DNA of 64,000 bases. It comes from Blasia pusilla (taxonomy: Eukaryota > Marchantiophyta > Marchantiopsida > Blasiales). A program made the translations under genes and the position numbers. Below the pieces are notes generated by a model that saw only the letters and a list, made by a program, of their open reading frames with translations, searched no databases and had not been told where the DNA came from. The stretch covers positions 4,836,001 through 4,900,000 of the forward strand of contig CM114271.1 of NCBI GenBank assembly GCA_050084515.1. The letters run 5' to 3'. Below, piece by piece: positions 12,581-24,120 of this stretch. The first letter of the stretch is position 1. The number at the start of each line of letters is the position of its first letter.

Positions 12581-12849
12581 TCATCCTTCGCCTGCGGTTT
12601 CGGAAGCTGGATGCTCTTGTCCGAGTGCGTCGGTCGCTTGCGATGGTTTTGAATCCACAATCAGCGCTTCCTGTTGCCTGCCTTGTGGCTCCTGCCTTCC
12701 CGTCATCCTGTGAAGTTCATGGATGTGCTTCGCCTCATTCACGAACTCGGCCAGATTCCGGACTATTTGCTGTCGCGAGCGCTTGCTCTTGTGGTGCTTG
12801 TCCGCCACCGAAGGCCCGCCTGCTACGTGATCTGCAAGGGAATGGACAG

Positions 12850-13020
12850 CTAGTCTTCTCCACAGGCTCAACTTCTGGCATACCCCCTGTAGACAACCGA
12901 CCACCAAGATTCAGAAATGTTTTGAGGAAGCGAACGCATACCTCCTTTCACGGTCTACTGTCTCTCTCTTCATGGACATGCGATCTATCTTCTCCAGAGG
13001 CTCAGTCTCTGGTGTCTCCA
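12850..13020 (-). repeat. Duplicated exon-like segment at the EDEM 3' end
   Basis: Two related pieces lie about 130 bases apart. On the minus strand they read (in one frame) [11 protein letters not shown] and GMPEVEPVEK. Both copies can be read through in two frames and each has an acceptor-like AG before it. This looks like duplication of a small C-terminal exon. Confidence 0.5.
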
Positions 13021-16000
13021 TATCCTTTCACGAAACACATCCCTAATTTGATGTATGCTCGGAAACCGGAAACGAAAATCAATGTACACTCGTGAGTGCT
13101 GCAAATCATGGTCCACCTTCAAGGGCCGATAGGTCCAATCGGATTCCCCGGAACAATGGCTGTCAGCTCCACCAGCGTCGTCACCGTCACTGCTGTTGAC
13201 CGGGTTCGTGAAGGAGCCCAGACTTGTAGCGCTTTGAGAATCCGCGTCTCCGGTCTCTTCCGGAGGGTCATCTCGAGCAGTGCTCTTCTGAAACGTTCTT
13301 GGATACAGGCCGTACTCTGCCCCAAGTGCGATTCTAGGAGTGAGAGGGAACAGATGTCCCTCCGTGCTGAAGATATATCTGCAAGCACAACCGATGGAGT
13401 CAGACTTGTGTTCCACGCACAGCCGATCGATCCTCCATTTGAGCAAGTGAACGAGTCGCGAGTTACTTGTAAACTTACGGATAGGGGCCATTCTCCACCA
13501 AGTTCTCACCGCCTACGGCCAAATCAAAGAGAAGCCATAGGTATTTGACCTGCGAGGCCAACATACACACAAAAATCCCCTAGTCAAGTTCTCGAGCGAT
13601 GGCGTCGTCTGCATGTAAGGATTTTTCATGTTTGACAGATGTGAAGGCAATCCCGAAGTAAACTCGTTTACTCGTGCGGGGAAGACGGAGTTTTTTTTCT
13701 CATCTAAGACTCATCATTAGGAGGGAAAGAGGCGAAAGATAGTTGCCATTTCGCATAGAGCAAGCCACATCCGATCCGAAAGATGACGGAGGCTCTGTTT
13801 TCTTTCACACTTGATGTTCCTCACCGTTTCAGCGAGGAAGAAGCTCTCCATATGATCCTCCTGTTCATGTGACTCCACGTCCGCAATGTGGCAGTAACCG
13901 CACGGGCATCTCGCTCCATATTGCAGACTTGCGACAATGTCCCGCCCTACATCCAGGTACCTGCATTCAGTTTTCAGAGCTTGTTGTCATTTCTCATCTG
14001 TTGCCTACCAGGCGGGCGGGGGTGTGGTGGTATGGGAAAGTCAAGCTTTCGCAATTCCTATACATCGACATTCATATGATCTGGGCGTAGCTGTCAACAC
14101 GTTCCTCATATAATCTTCTCAGCGCAGTAAGCTATACTTTCTTGCGATCCAGATGAAGGATAGATCAGTCGAGGCTCTTCATCTCCGATGCATCAAGATC
14201 TTTGCGCATCTAGCTTTACTTTCTTAAGATCCGGAAGACAGAGCTGTAAAACCTTCCTCAATTCCACTACATATAATCATCTCTACGTGTGTAGCTCTAC
14301 TTTCTTAAGGTCTGGGCGAGGCGAGGGACAGAGTTGTCGAGCTTCCTCAATTCCACTACATCCCATCTTCCCTGCGCTTGTAGCTTTACTTATGAAGGGG
14401 CAGAGCTGTCGACTTGAACTTTACTTTCTTGCGACCTTCCTCAATTCCACTATACATGATCTTTGGAAAGCATATAGCTGAACTTATTGAAAGATCTTGG
14501 AACAGGCTAGCAGACCAGGGGGAAGGTAGGTTGTGGAAGGAAAATAAATCTATGGCTAATGTCAAAGGAGGATCCATCCGAACAAAGGCTTCACGTGGAT
14601 ACTTACATGGGATCTCTGGTTGCTTTGTACAGCAAGTAAGTGCTCTCAATGAGTTCTGGTCGCAAAGGGTAGCTCCTTTGACCTGGCTGCACAGCCAAAG
14701 AAAAACGAAACCAACTCATTAGAGCCTTTAAGATCAGAAGCGAAGTAGGCCTTACTCGGAAAAAGGAGGAGCGAAAACCTGCCATTGTTCAATCAATCAC
14801 TTCACACCACAAGAGAGAGCCTACGCACCCATCGATACAAAGGGATGAGCAGACCCAACCCATCCCCTTTTTGTGTATCCAGGAAGATGCCACGGGGAAA
14901 ACAGAGAGGAACCAGAATACACCAGATGTGATGGCAGTGGAACAATGGGGAGCCAATTTGAGACCTTCTCTCCAGTCACAGAAACAATGCCATAGATTCC
15001 CAGAATGAAGAGGGTATGGCACCACCTTGTCATACCTGAACATTCAATGTAGCTAGGTTGAAACCCTCGGGAGTGAAGCCGAATCGTTTCCAAACAGCAA
15101 AAAAGGCTTTGTGGGTACGAACTGCAGGTTCGACATCCCCAGCCAACACCTTCATGGAAGACATCATGCAGGTCAATGTCATTAACTTGAGCGGTGAAGA
15201 CTAGAATTACCCAAATCATGCGTTTTCTCTTGTGAGAAGGGTGACGAAACTCTGGCCTGAGCACGCTTGGAAAGACTTGGCCTAAGGACAAGAAGATACC
15301 TGGAGTCCAGGCCAAAATGCTTGAAGACTGTTGAAAAGAGGCCACACAACGACTGCTGAATTCATGTTCACCTCCAGATACCTTCCAGCCAAAGAAAAGA
15401 ACGATGGTTGCAGTTAATTGAATGCCATAATGAAAACTACACATAGAACTCTGAAAAGTGGAAGCAACTGGCAGTCGCTGCTTCTCTTACCATGGATCAT
15501 TGAAAAGGTAGAGCATAACAGCTTTATAAGCTTCCTTGAACATGTACAAGTACTCGTCATCACCGAATAGGAGATATGCCTGCAGTTCATTATGACGCGA
15601 TGATTAGTCTCAACCATGGGAGCAAATATTGAAGACCGCACTATTAAACAACGAAGAATCCTGTTTGATCCCCTGAGTATACCTTGAGAAGATACTCGTA
15701 AAAAGAGTCAATACTCGTTCCTATCCCAGCATCCTGGACAAGTATAACACCATGAACGACGTCATAATCACAATACATCAATGAATCTTTGACACTGGTT
15801 GGAACTCAAACTGTTGAAGAGTGGTGGGGATAGTGTTTCTGTTGCAGGCAGTAGAAGTGCTGTTGGATGTCTAAGGTCTAGCTTCTATTTCTTCTCTTCC
15901 TTCACTCAATGGATACTCCTTGCTGCATCCTTGCTAGATGTAGGAAGTTATGCGTTTCATGAAGAACTCATATCCATTTCTTGAACATGCACACAGACAA

Positions 16001-19000
16001 GATTTGGCACCACAAACTGCAACCGAGGGAATAAAGGAGACCTCCAGAAGAGTGCAAATACCTTGTGAGTCCACTCCCCTGTAAAGACATTAATGTGTGC
16101 GCCAACAAGGCCTAGTTGTGAGCGTTGTGCCCAAAGACCTTGGACTGACTTCCTTGCAACAGTTTCAAATACTGTAGCAAATGCCCCATGTACAAAGCAC
16201 ACCAACAGTCAAAGATCGCTCAGATATGCTTAATTATAGTTGCTGTCAATTGTGAAGTGAAAAATGTCTGTGTGGAGAGCGCAGTACCAGTTCTAGGAAG
16301 ACTGAGGCAGTTTGCATCAAAAGAGTTTGGTGCCTCTAGACTTTACAGATGTCCATATTCACATTCAAAAGGTAACCTTTAAACCTTCTGAGTTTGAAGT
16401 CATGGTTGGGGTTACTACCTGGATCTCCAGTTAATCGGCTGAGGACGCCAAACTCAAGAGTTAAGGTGCCGCCTCCTGCTGTAGATGTGACCTGCAGTAA
16501 GACCGCCACCAACTGTCATGTTAAATAATGGGGACAAGCCAATAACAAGCGAAAAACTCACTCTCTCACTTGAAAAATGCTGTACATCTTCACTACAACC
16601 TATCCCAAATAGTTCGTTTACAGTATCTTGCTAAGACATTTCTGCAAACGTCTTCCCTGCAAACATAGAATCAAATAAAAAATCCACACTTACAGTCTGT
16701 CTTGTAAATTGATTCCCCATAAGATTTCTAATCCCTCTCATATGGCTGACCCCAAGGAAGCTCCAGTCTCCTTGACATTATTGAGGAGTGGAACCTCTGG
16801 ACCAGAGAAATTTCATGGACTAGTTCCAATCAAATTTACTTCCCACAGAACATGATTTCTTTACACCAACCGTCTTCTACATAGTTTTGAGAGTTGGACA
16901 TTCATGGGCACAGAACAAGAGATACGCTTGATCCAAATTAACAAGTAGCACTCTATAGTAGCGTCTGGCTAGTACCTAGAACAGAGGGACATCAGTTTAC
17001 GAATTTAGAGTGAGATAGCTGCAAAAGGGGCTCGCCTTGCCTGGCTCTCATCGTCACTGACACCATGAAGAAGATTGACAGAACCATATGGTATGCCTGC
17101 ATTTGAGGGACATGCACATGTGAACTTTAAAGACCCCGATCGGAAGAGCAAATAAGAATAAGGTATAAGCAGTGAGGGAAATAGGGAAAAATCTAGTTAC
17201 AGGCTCTCATCCTGGAAAGGATGAGAGTCACACTATCCTAAACCCTATCAATCTGAGCCACACTGCCTCCCATAAATATTATACAACTTGACAGGACTCG
17301 AAATGGGAACAGGAAGCAGAGTCCTAGAGAAAAATTTGAAGCTCAGCTGCCCACATACAATTGAAAGTCGACATACATCTTTTTTGCCATTGTTAGGAAA
17401 TTCTTTTCTATCACTGCAGAGCCTTGCATAGGTCATGGAGTTCAGTGTTTACCTGTGGGGGTCTCGAATGCAGGTAGTAGACTCCGACCAAGATTCTCTG
17501 CGAGCTTGAGGAGCTCGTCTCCATATCCATCTACCATCATTCCCTGTAGAAACAGCATGACCAGAATGTCCAATTAGTACCCGTTCTTTGTCCTCAAGAA
17601 ATTCTGGCACTCAGACCTCTGCAAGATTCCTGGGATCCATTTGAGGTGTTCAGACAAGGCTTTTCATGCACTTCTATCAATTTTGTACATGGGTGGAGCT
17701 ATCTGGTGCCACACAGTGCACATTTGAATTCTTGTAAATCCTGGTGTTACAACAGTGCCGTGTCGTGAACATTCTTAAGATCTTCACAAGAACAAGATCA
17801 TTGAGGAAATCCCTCGCCTCAGAAACTTGCATCCAGTACCCAGGGCATGGGTGATCCATGCCCTGGGTAGCACACTCGTGTGTACCTACCATGTGTGTGG
17901 ACTTTGCAATGCTAGCAGGTTTAAACCTTGGAAATACATGGACTAGAAACCAGTGGCAGCTGTATAGGAATGAAATATGTGGATTATAACGCAGTTCATT
18001 CAATCAATCTCTCAGCCTAGTCTTAGAGAACAATGCCAACCCAGGGCCCAGCAAGGTTCTTTTACTGGTTGATTTTTCACCAGCAGAAAGCATCTTAAGC
18101 TGTTCTTTTTATGTGTGATTTCTGCCAATTCTCTAAAAATTTAACAAGCAAAACTAATTCTCCAAGTCAGAATTTTGCCTAATCTTACAGATCTCCCTCA
18201 GATATCTTCAAAATGAGTCAGCTGGGTCTACAAAGAATGTGTGTACAAGCTGGGCCGAGAACTAGCCCCTTTACTATCCAATGGCACACAGGAATTCTTA
18301 AATCATGATTCATAGTTTTTACTTAGAAAATCCAAGGGAAGACAGCTTAACCACAAGGACCCTTATTAATCAGAAAGACACTCATACATATGACAGGGAT
18401 GTGGAGAAACCTATCAAAGAGACTCAAATTTGGACACGCATCTACCAAGGGGACTGCTTTCTGATAATTCATTCAGTAGCCTTGATTCATTGCCCAAAGC
18501 TGCTGCACTGGTAAGTAATGTCTATTGGGGATCCCAATCAGGTAAAGTAGATGGTGTGGTGAAGAGTTTCTTGGTTGACACTTGGAAGCTCCACACAAAC
18601 ACGTTGTTTGGTGTCACAACGTGTTTGTGTGGAGAGTGTCTCCCTCCTCTCATATGGTATCTTCTTCACTTGCTTCTCTCTCTCCACCCATCCCAGTCTC
18701 AAGCACCGTCCAACCAGGGCGCGGGGTCTATGGTCGCAAGGCTACGACAGGCACTACTTAATGAGTACAGTCTCTCTCAACACGTACATGTGGATCCCAA
18801 GCACATTTCATTGCATTCATTCCCATCACAGCAGAAGAAAAGCGTCCAACCTCAGAATCTAGTATCCGGCAGCTAAGTAGATGAAGTGAGTGAGATTCTT
18901 ACTGTAGAAACATCACTGGCAATAAGATGTCCAGAGAGTAGACCACCAAGCACACGAATTGAGGTCTCAAAGACTGACACGGTTTTGTTCTGCACAAGCC

Positions 19001-22000
19001 AAAAAAAATTTATCATGCATCCCACAGGAGTTAAAAGTCAGCAGAAAGGCATGCCCTTAATGTTGGGAGATGCTGTAAGAACATAGTAGCTTGGAGTTTA
19101 CTATATGGAATAGTAACTTATAGAATTACTGTAGTAACTCAGTGTTTTACACTTAGTAAATAGTAATTGGTTGTTACCATAGGATTACTATGGGCGGCAG
19201 ACCCTAATCCTAAAACCTAAAACTTAATCTTTTGGCTGGATATAACCCCTTCTGGGTGCCCTGCGAATTTACATTCTCTCACCCCTTTTCGTACAGAACT
19301 CTCTGATTGAGCAGCACTGAGTGTGGTTTGCTTACCTGAGAGGAGTGTGTTCTTCTGACCTTAGTAGTGCAGTGGGCTTCTGCTAACAGACTGAGTGGTC
19401 TGCTGACCTGAGGGGTTCTGTTAGTCTTGTGGTGCAAGGTGTCTAGTACTACTAACCTGAGTGGTTGCTATTGAGATGTCTACTACTACTAACCTGAGTA
19501 GTGGTTGTTGCACTAAGTGTCCTTGTGAATGCTAGGTAGTCTGGTGGTACAGGTTGTCTAGTACTTTTCTCTACAATCTAACCACTCAGGTTAGATTGTA
19601 GAGACCTATGACAACAGGTGGTTGACAGGACCACTGCCACAGGTGCTCGAAACAAAACACAACAGCTGTAGGACCATTCAAAAGTGAGCCTACAAATTGT
19701 AATCAGTTTAGTGATCGACAACTGAAGCCATCACTGTGGGCAACCTCTTGAGAAATTAATGCTACGTCTCAAGAAAGGCTAGTGGCGAAGGGAGAAAGTG
19801 GAAGAAAGTAGAACACCTAAAACCCACAGGCAAATGACAGATTCATACCTTATCAAATCGAAGATTTTTTCCGAGCCAGGTCACAGCATCACTGAACCGA
19901 GCATGATCACCAAGAAGTGCTAGCATGTCCAATGCATCCACCTGGAAACAAACCAGTGTTCTTGCTGTAAAAACATAGTAACTTGGAGTTTACTATAGTG
20001 AAAAGTAACTCTGAGAATTATTATAGTACTTTAGTGTTTAACCACAGTAAATAGTAATTTCTTCTTACTATAGATTTACCTCAGTAATTCTGAGAATTAC
20101 TATAGGCGGCAAGCCCTAACCCTAAAACCTAGAAACTCATCCTCTTGGCTATATATAACCCCTTGAGGGTGCCCTGCGAAACTACATTCTCTTACACCTT
20201 TTCATACACAACTCTCTGATCTGAGGAGCTGATTGAGCAGCACTGAGTGTGCTTTGCTTACCTGAGTGGATTGTGCTTCTGACCTCAGTACTTTAGCACA
20301 CTGAACTACTACTAGACACCTTGCATCACAAGACCATGTAGTTCAGTGTGCTTCTACTTACAGACTGAGGTCTGCTGACCTCAGGGGTTCAGTGAGTCTT
20401 GTGTTTGCAAGGTGTCTAGTAGTACTAACCTGAGTGGTTGCTATTGTACTCAGTGTGCTTATGAATGCTAGGTAGTTTGGTGGTACAGGTTGTCTAGTGC
20501 TTTCCTCTACAAACTAACCTGAGTGGTTGCTATTACACTAAGTGTGCTTGTAAGAGCTAGGTTGTAGAGAAACTCTGATATTCTAAAAGTTCTTAGTATT
20601 TTTCAAGACTTAAAAACCAATCCTTGCGCAAGGAAATGCCCATCTCTATCTGCTCAAAGTTGTTCACATCTATGAGTAAAACAGATAGAGCAAAGGGATG
20701 ACATCTGTTAGAAAAATGTGAGATAATACTGACCAGGTAGCCCTTTATAACCTGCATCCCCTAATGCATGACCAAAACTCAAACGCTCATTCCGTTGACT
20801 GCACTGATAAAACAAAGCGCCTTCTACTGCATGAGAAGAACCCCTTTGCTTGGGTGCACTGCTACTTTCTGCCCTAAACGATTGAAGCCGCGGTCAAAGG
20901 AGGAAACCCATGGGCACACCCGATAAGGGAGTGGTCATTCAGACCCACCCAAGGGATCTACAAAATGGGCCAGTCTCATGGCCATGATCACTTACCAGTG
21001 TCAAAGTGTACTCGCCCAAAGAGTCTTCACCAGAACAGCTCAAAGGCCGCAATTCATCTAAAGGAAAAGCGTGCAGCATGTAGTTGTCAAACGCATGGTA
21101 GAACATCTCCCGTACCTGCATCAATCCAGTTCAAATTCAGATGGATTTCACCACTCCCAGCAAAGTCCCTGAAGAGGCACAATGCACGAATAGAGGACTG
21201 GAGATCCCATCCAATAAAAAAAACAAGTGGGGCTCAAAGAGCCAACCAGGTCCAGGGCCACAACCAGCACGACTGAAAAGAAAAAGGGGGACCCCTCAAC
21301 AAGATAACTTCACCAACAGCAGAATACACAAGGAATGATTGAGTGAACTGATGTTTTGTCCTCGGGAACCAAGATGGCCATTGGACTTTAATCACAGTAC
21401 TTGTAGCACCAATGCATGCCAGCTCAGACAAGACAAGTGATCACAAAAGAAGTCAGTGCTTTCCCAAGAAGCTGACTGTTCCAAATGTTCAACTCCGGCA
21501 ACCTCACACTGATGAATGAATTTAGCAAATTAAACCTGCTTCCCACAGGGTATGTACTCACTTACAATCAGCGCAGGGCCATAGGAAGAGGTCACGAAAG
21601 TCAAATCTCATGCTCTCATGATAGCTGCGATTGAAAATATGGGCCTGGCTCTTCAAACGTATGAAGGACCTAGCTCTTTCAGAGCGGGCTCTGGAAGAAT
21701 TCAGGGAAGTCCATGGTAGAATTCTCATGGTAGCTGCAATATAAAAGATAGAGCTCTTCATTGTCCAGTACCCGTGATAATTGGAATGGGGAATAGCCAC
21801 ATGACATCTTCGGTCTTTCCCCGTGTTCCAATTCCAAGCCTCACGAGCCGCATCAGAATGTGATGGGCGTTAATTGGAAGTCGAGTAGCTTAGCTAACTG
21901 GAGATGCGAGAGCGGAGAAGTCAGAAGCTTGGGCAGTTGATCTCCCAAACATTCTTGAGAGCAGTTTCTTCTCAAGGTTTCCTTGAATCAGTAGGAACAT

Positions 22001-22855
22001 TTCTCAAAGAAAAACGCAATCCATTCTCCAAGAAACGCAACCCATCCTCTCATCCAAGAGTCCCAGCACAACCGAAGCACAGATCGACAGGCTGAACTTC
22101 TTGGACGGGCTCTGAACTCCAGTCGGGCCGCAAGATAATGCGAGCTCGTTCCTTCAGTGTCCTTTTTCTTCCGAATTCATTCTTCACTCCAGGCTCTGCA
22201 ATCAGAACGCTTCGTTCTTGGTCGCAGAGCGCCATACCAGCAGCGCAATGGATTCTGCCTCAGCCATCCCGTTCGATTCTACGCATGCCCGATCCCCCCC
22301 CCGAATCACAATCTGCGTCGCCGCATAAACAGTTCCCTTTCGTCCGTCCACGCACATCCTCAGGAGCCACCACAATCTCCGATCGCGTAAGAGAGGCCCG
22401 AGAGCTCAGGATCAGAGAGAGAGAGGAATTGAGCTGCGATTAGGACGCCAAGGATGGCACCGCGATCGCGCGAACGATTCAGTCCCACCGCCCGCCTGAG
22501 CTCCCCTCCATCGAACCAAACAAGTGCGCCCCAACCGCATCACCACAATTCCCCTGATCTCGTAAGAAACTGTCCCTTCCCGTTCCCTCCTACCCCAACT
22601 CCCAACTCCCATCATCATCATCATCATCATCCACCACAACAACAACGACGACGACGACGACGACGACAGCAGCAGCAGCAGCAAGAAGGAATCAGAGAAA
22701 GGGCAAAAGGAGCGCACCTCATCTCGGAGCTCCGCAGCTTCGGAAGGCGTGACAGAGGCAGCGGACACAGAGTTGCACATCGCCATCACGATCACGATCA
22801 CGCCCACCACGATACTTCTTCTCCGCATTTCCGAGCACTCCATGACTCCACTCAT
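12985..22855 (-). CDS. EDEM: EDEM-type alpha-1,2-mannosidase, glycoside hydrolase family 47 (plant MNS4/MNS5 class)
   Basis: Sixteen exons on the minus strand: 22855-22718, 21115-20996, 19941-19849, 18989-18903, 17543-17453, 17096-17041, 16491-16419, 16171-16062, 15733-15683, 15579-15491, 15381-15300, 15149-15036, 14686-14607, 13960-13825, 13549-13479 and 13378 to a stop at 12985. Reading phase is kept at every junction (594 aa). The product trims mannose from misfolded glycoproteins in the ER and feeds ER-associated degradation. It opens with a hydrophobic signal peptide (about 11-34), then shows family motifs in order: [26 protein letters not shown] (266-273), RPELIEST (377-384), [12 protein letters not shown] (429-440) and FSTEGH (467-472), whose Thr469 is the family's calcium ligand. 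ATG 22855 is the first in-frame Met. Intron 6 begins with GC. The last exon is uncertain: alternatives splice at 13117 to an exon at 13024 (stop 12911) or at 12886 (stop 12581). The catalytic domain is secure; the C-terminus is not. Confidence 0.9.
14050..14465 (-). repeat. Degenerate tandem repeat (about 75-95-bp unit) in EDEM intron 13
   Basis: Four to five imperfect copies share TAGCTTTACTTTCTT, GGACAGAGCTGT-like and TTCCTCAATTCCACTACAT words (plus-strand view). Unit length varies from about 75 to 100 bases. It fills most of the 646-base intron between the exons at 14607 and 13960. Confidence 0.7.
17837..17869. repeat. Perfect 14-bp hairpin in EDEM intron 4
   Basis: TACCCAGGGCATGG at 17837-17850 is followed, after the 5-base loop GTGAT, by its exact reverse complement at 17856-17869. 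Confidence 0.9.
18589..18634. repeat. Perfect 18-bp hairpin in EDEM intron 4
   Basis: CTCCACACAAACACGTTG at 18589-18606 pairs without mismatch with 18617-18634 across a 10-base loop. Confidence 0.9.
19074..19605 (+). repeat. LTR-like repeat, family B, copy 1 (EDEM intron 3)
   Basis: It starts TGTAAGAACATAGTA and matches the copy at 19966 for several hundred bases: ACCCTAATCCTAAAACCTA, a GGATATAACCCC site, a GTGCCCTGCGAA block, and repeated ACCTGAGTGGTTGCTATTG words. It ends in a perfect 15-bp foldback (CTCTACAATCTAACC, 5-base loop, inverse copy) near 19571-19605. The 5' TG, TATA-like site and intron location suggest a solo LTR inserted opposite to gene direction. Confidence 0.5.
19966..20570 (+). 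repeat. LTR-like repeat, family B, copy 2 (EDEM intron 2)
   Basis: This is the second, longer copy, starting TGTAAAAACATAGTA, with a clear CTATATATAACCCC TATA-like site at about 20149. It begins only 24 bases from the acceptor of EDEM exon 3 (exon start 19941), so the intron's acceptor context abuts the element. It contains an inverted pair AGCACACTGAACTAC at 20295-20309 and 20338-20352. Confidence 0.5.
22613..22685. repeat. Compound trinucleotide microsatellite in EDEM intron 1
   Basis: CAT, CAA, CGA and CAG triplet runs follow each other on the plus strand, just inside the first intron (donor at 22717). Confidence 0.85.
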
Positions 22856-23309
22856 CGCACCCCAACACACACGCCTCTCACTCCATCCTCCACCCCACTC
22901 GACCTTCCGGCGTTCCACCCATCGCTCAACCTTTCAATCGCTGCACCACTCCTCGCAATCCTCCCATCATTGAGTCACGCGCAAGCGATTACGCACTGCA
23001 GCGCTCATGGCTCCCCATACCTCCTCCGCCCACCAGCACCAGCACCGACAACACACACACAGACACGAACACTCGAGAGGAGAGTGGCAGAACAGTTAGG
23101 ATTCATGGAGTTTTGGGCATCCCCTTGTGCTTTGACTTGACTCACACACGTACCCGTGTCACCCATCTCACGCTCGTCCCGGGTGCCGTGCTTGCACGGG
23201 TGAAAGAGAGTTTCATAAGAGTTTGCGTGCTTTCAGTTAAAAAAGAGAGACACATGTCAAAAAGGATGATGTGGTCGGGGGAGTTATGCACCGCTCAAGC
23301 ACTCTCCCA
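22856..23309 (-). promoter_or_regulatory. Promoter and leader region of the EDEM-like gene
   Basis: C-rich DNA directly upstream of the ATG at 22855. A short out-of-frame upstream ATG followed by TGA lies a few dozen bases before the start on the minus strand. No firm TATA box was assigned. Confidence 0.35.
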
Positions 23310-23640
23310 TCTATATTATTACGGGAAAGTGTTTTCTTGACTTGCAAACATTTCTATGCTTGACATATGACAATTGGGTAGTAAAAAATGTTTTTTATTT
23401 TACTGAAATCTTAGGGAGAGATGCACCCCTCAAGCACTTTCCGAGTATATTATTATTGTAGAATGTCTTCTTGATTTGCAAACATCTTTTTGCTTGACAT
23501 ATGCGATCGACAATAAGAAAATATTTTTTATTCTACTGACAGTAAGAAAATGTTTACCCTCTATGGGCAACAAGAAAGAAGTCTTATGTGCAACATGAAT
23601 AGTCTTTTCACTCCCGTGCATGGCACGGGCTGCCCGCTAA
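23310..23640 (+). mobile_element. Small non-autonomous Helitron-like element
   Basis: It shows the three Helitron hallmarks. The 5' end is TC (TCTATATTATTACGGG, preceded by A at 23309). A hairpin CCCGTGC-ATG-GCACGGG lies at about 23614-23630. The 3' end is CTAA at 23637-23640 followed by T at 23641, fitting insertion between A and T. It encodes nothing. A second 5'-end-like sequence at about 23450-23485 (TATATTATTATTGTAGAATG, then TTCTTGATTTGCAAAC) suggests nesting or tandem insertion. Similar 5'-end words recur at 23.9-24.1, 31.3 and 38.4 kb. Confidence 0.6.
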
Positions 23641-23859
23641 TATAATCTAATAGAAATTATAATGGAACCATAATAATATACAGACACGGACCATAATAGT
23701 ATAGATTCTTATGATCTCGTGTCCGTGCACAACATCAATCGTACTTTTACATCGACCTATGGTATGTATGTGAGGATTTTAAATTAAAAACTTAAGTCTG
23801 GGAATGAAAGGACTAATGGAAATGAAAGGACCGATTGCACAAAAAATAAATTTCATACA

Positions 23860-24120
23860 ATAGAAAAATATTTTCTTGTTGCACGATTGTCACATGTCAA
23901 GCAAAGAGTCGTTTGCAAATCAAGAAAGCATTCTCCAATAATAATATAGATTAGGGTAAGCTAATGTTGTGCACGTTGTTCATAAAATAGAAAATAATTT
24001 CTTGTTGCGCGGTTGCCAAATGTCAAACAAAGAGGCGTTTTCAAATCAAGAAAGCACTCTCCGATAATAATCTAAATTATGGTAGGCTAGTGTCATGCAC
24101 GGGTTTAACTTGCTTTTCAT
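23860..24120 (-). mobile_element. Two Helitron-like 5' ends in tandem, minus orientation
   Basis: On the minus strand, TCTATATTATTATTGGAGAATG at about 23950 and the diverged TTTAGATTATTATCGGAGAGTG at about 24075 both lead into TGCTTTCTTGATTTG and TTTGACAT words shared with the element at 23310. The matching 3' ends were not found, so these are probably truncated copies. Confidence 0.45.

Noticed and set aside
14821-15444. A 207-codon minus-strand frame overlapping the EDEM gene
   Set aside because: It is read in the wrong frame through three EDEM exons and their introns; the family motifs are in the other frame.
22454-23140. A 228-codon His/Pro-rich plus-strand frame
   Set aside because: It is antisense to EDEM exon 1 and promoter; composition comes from CAT/CAG triplet runs.
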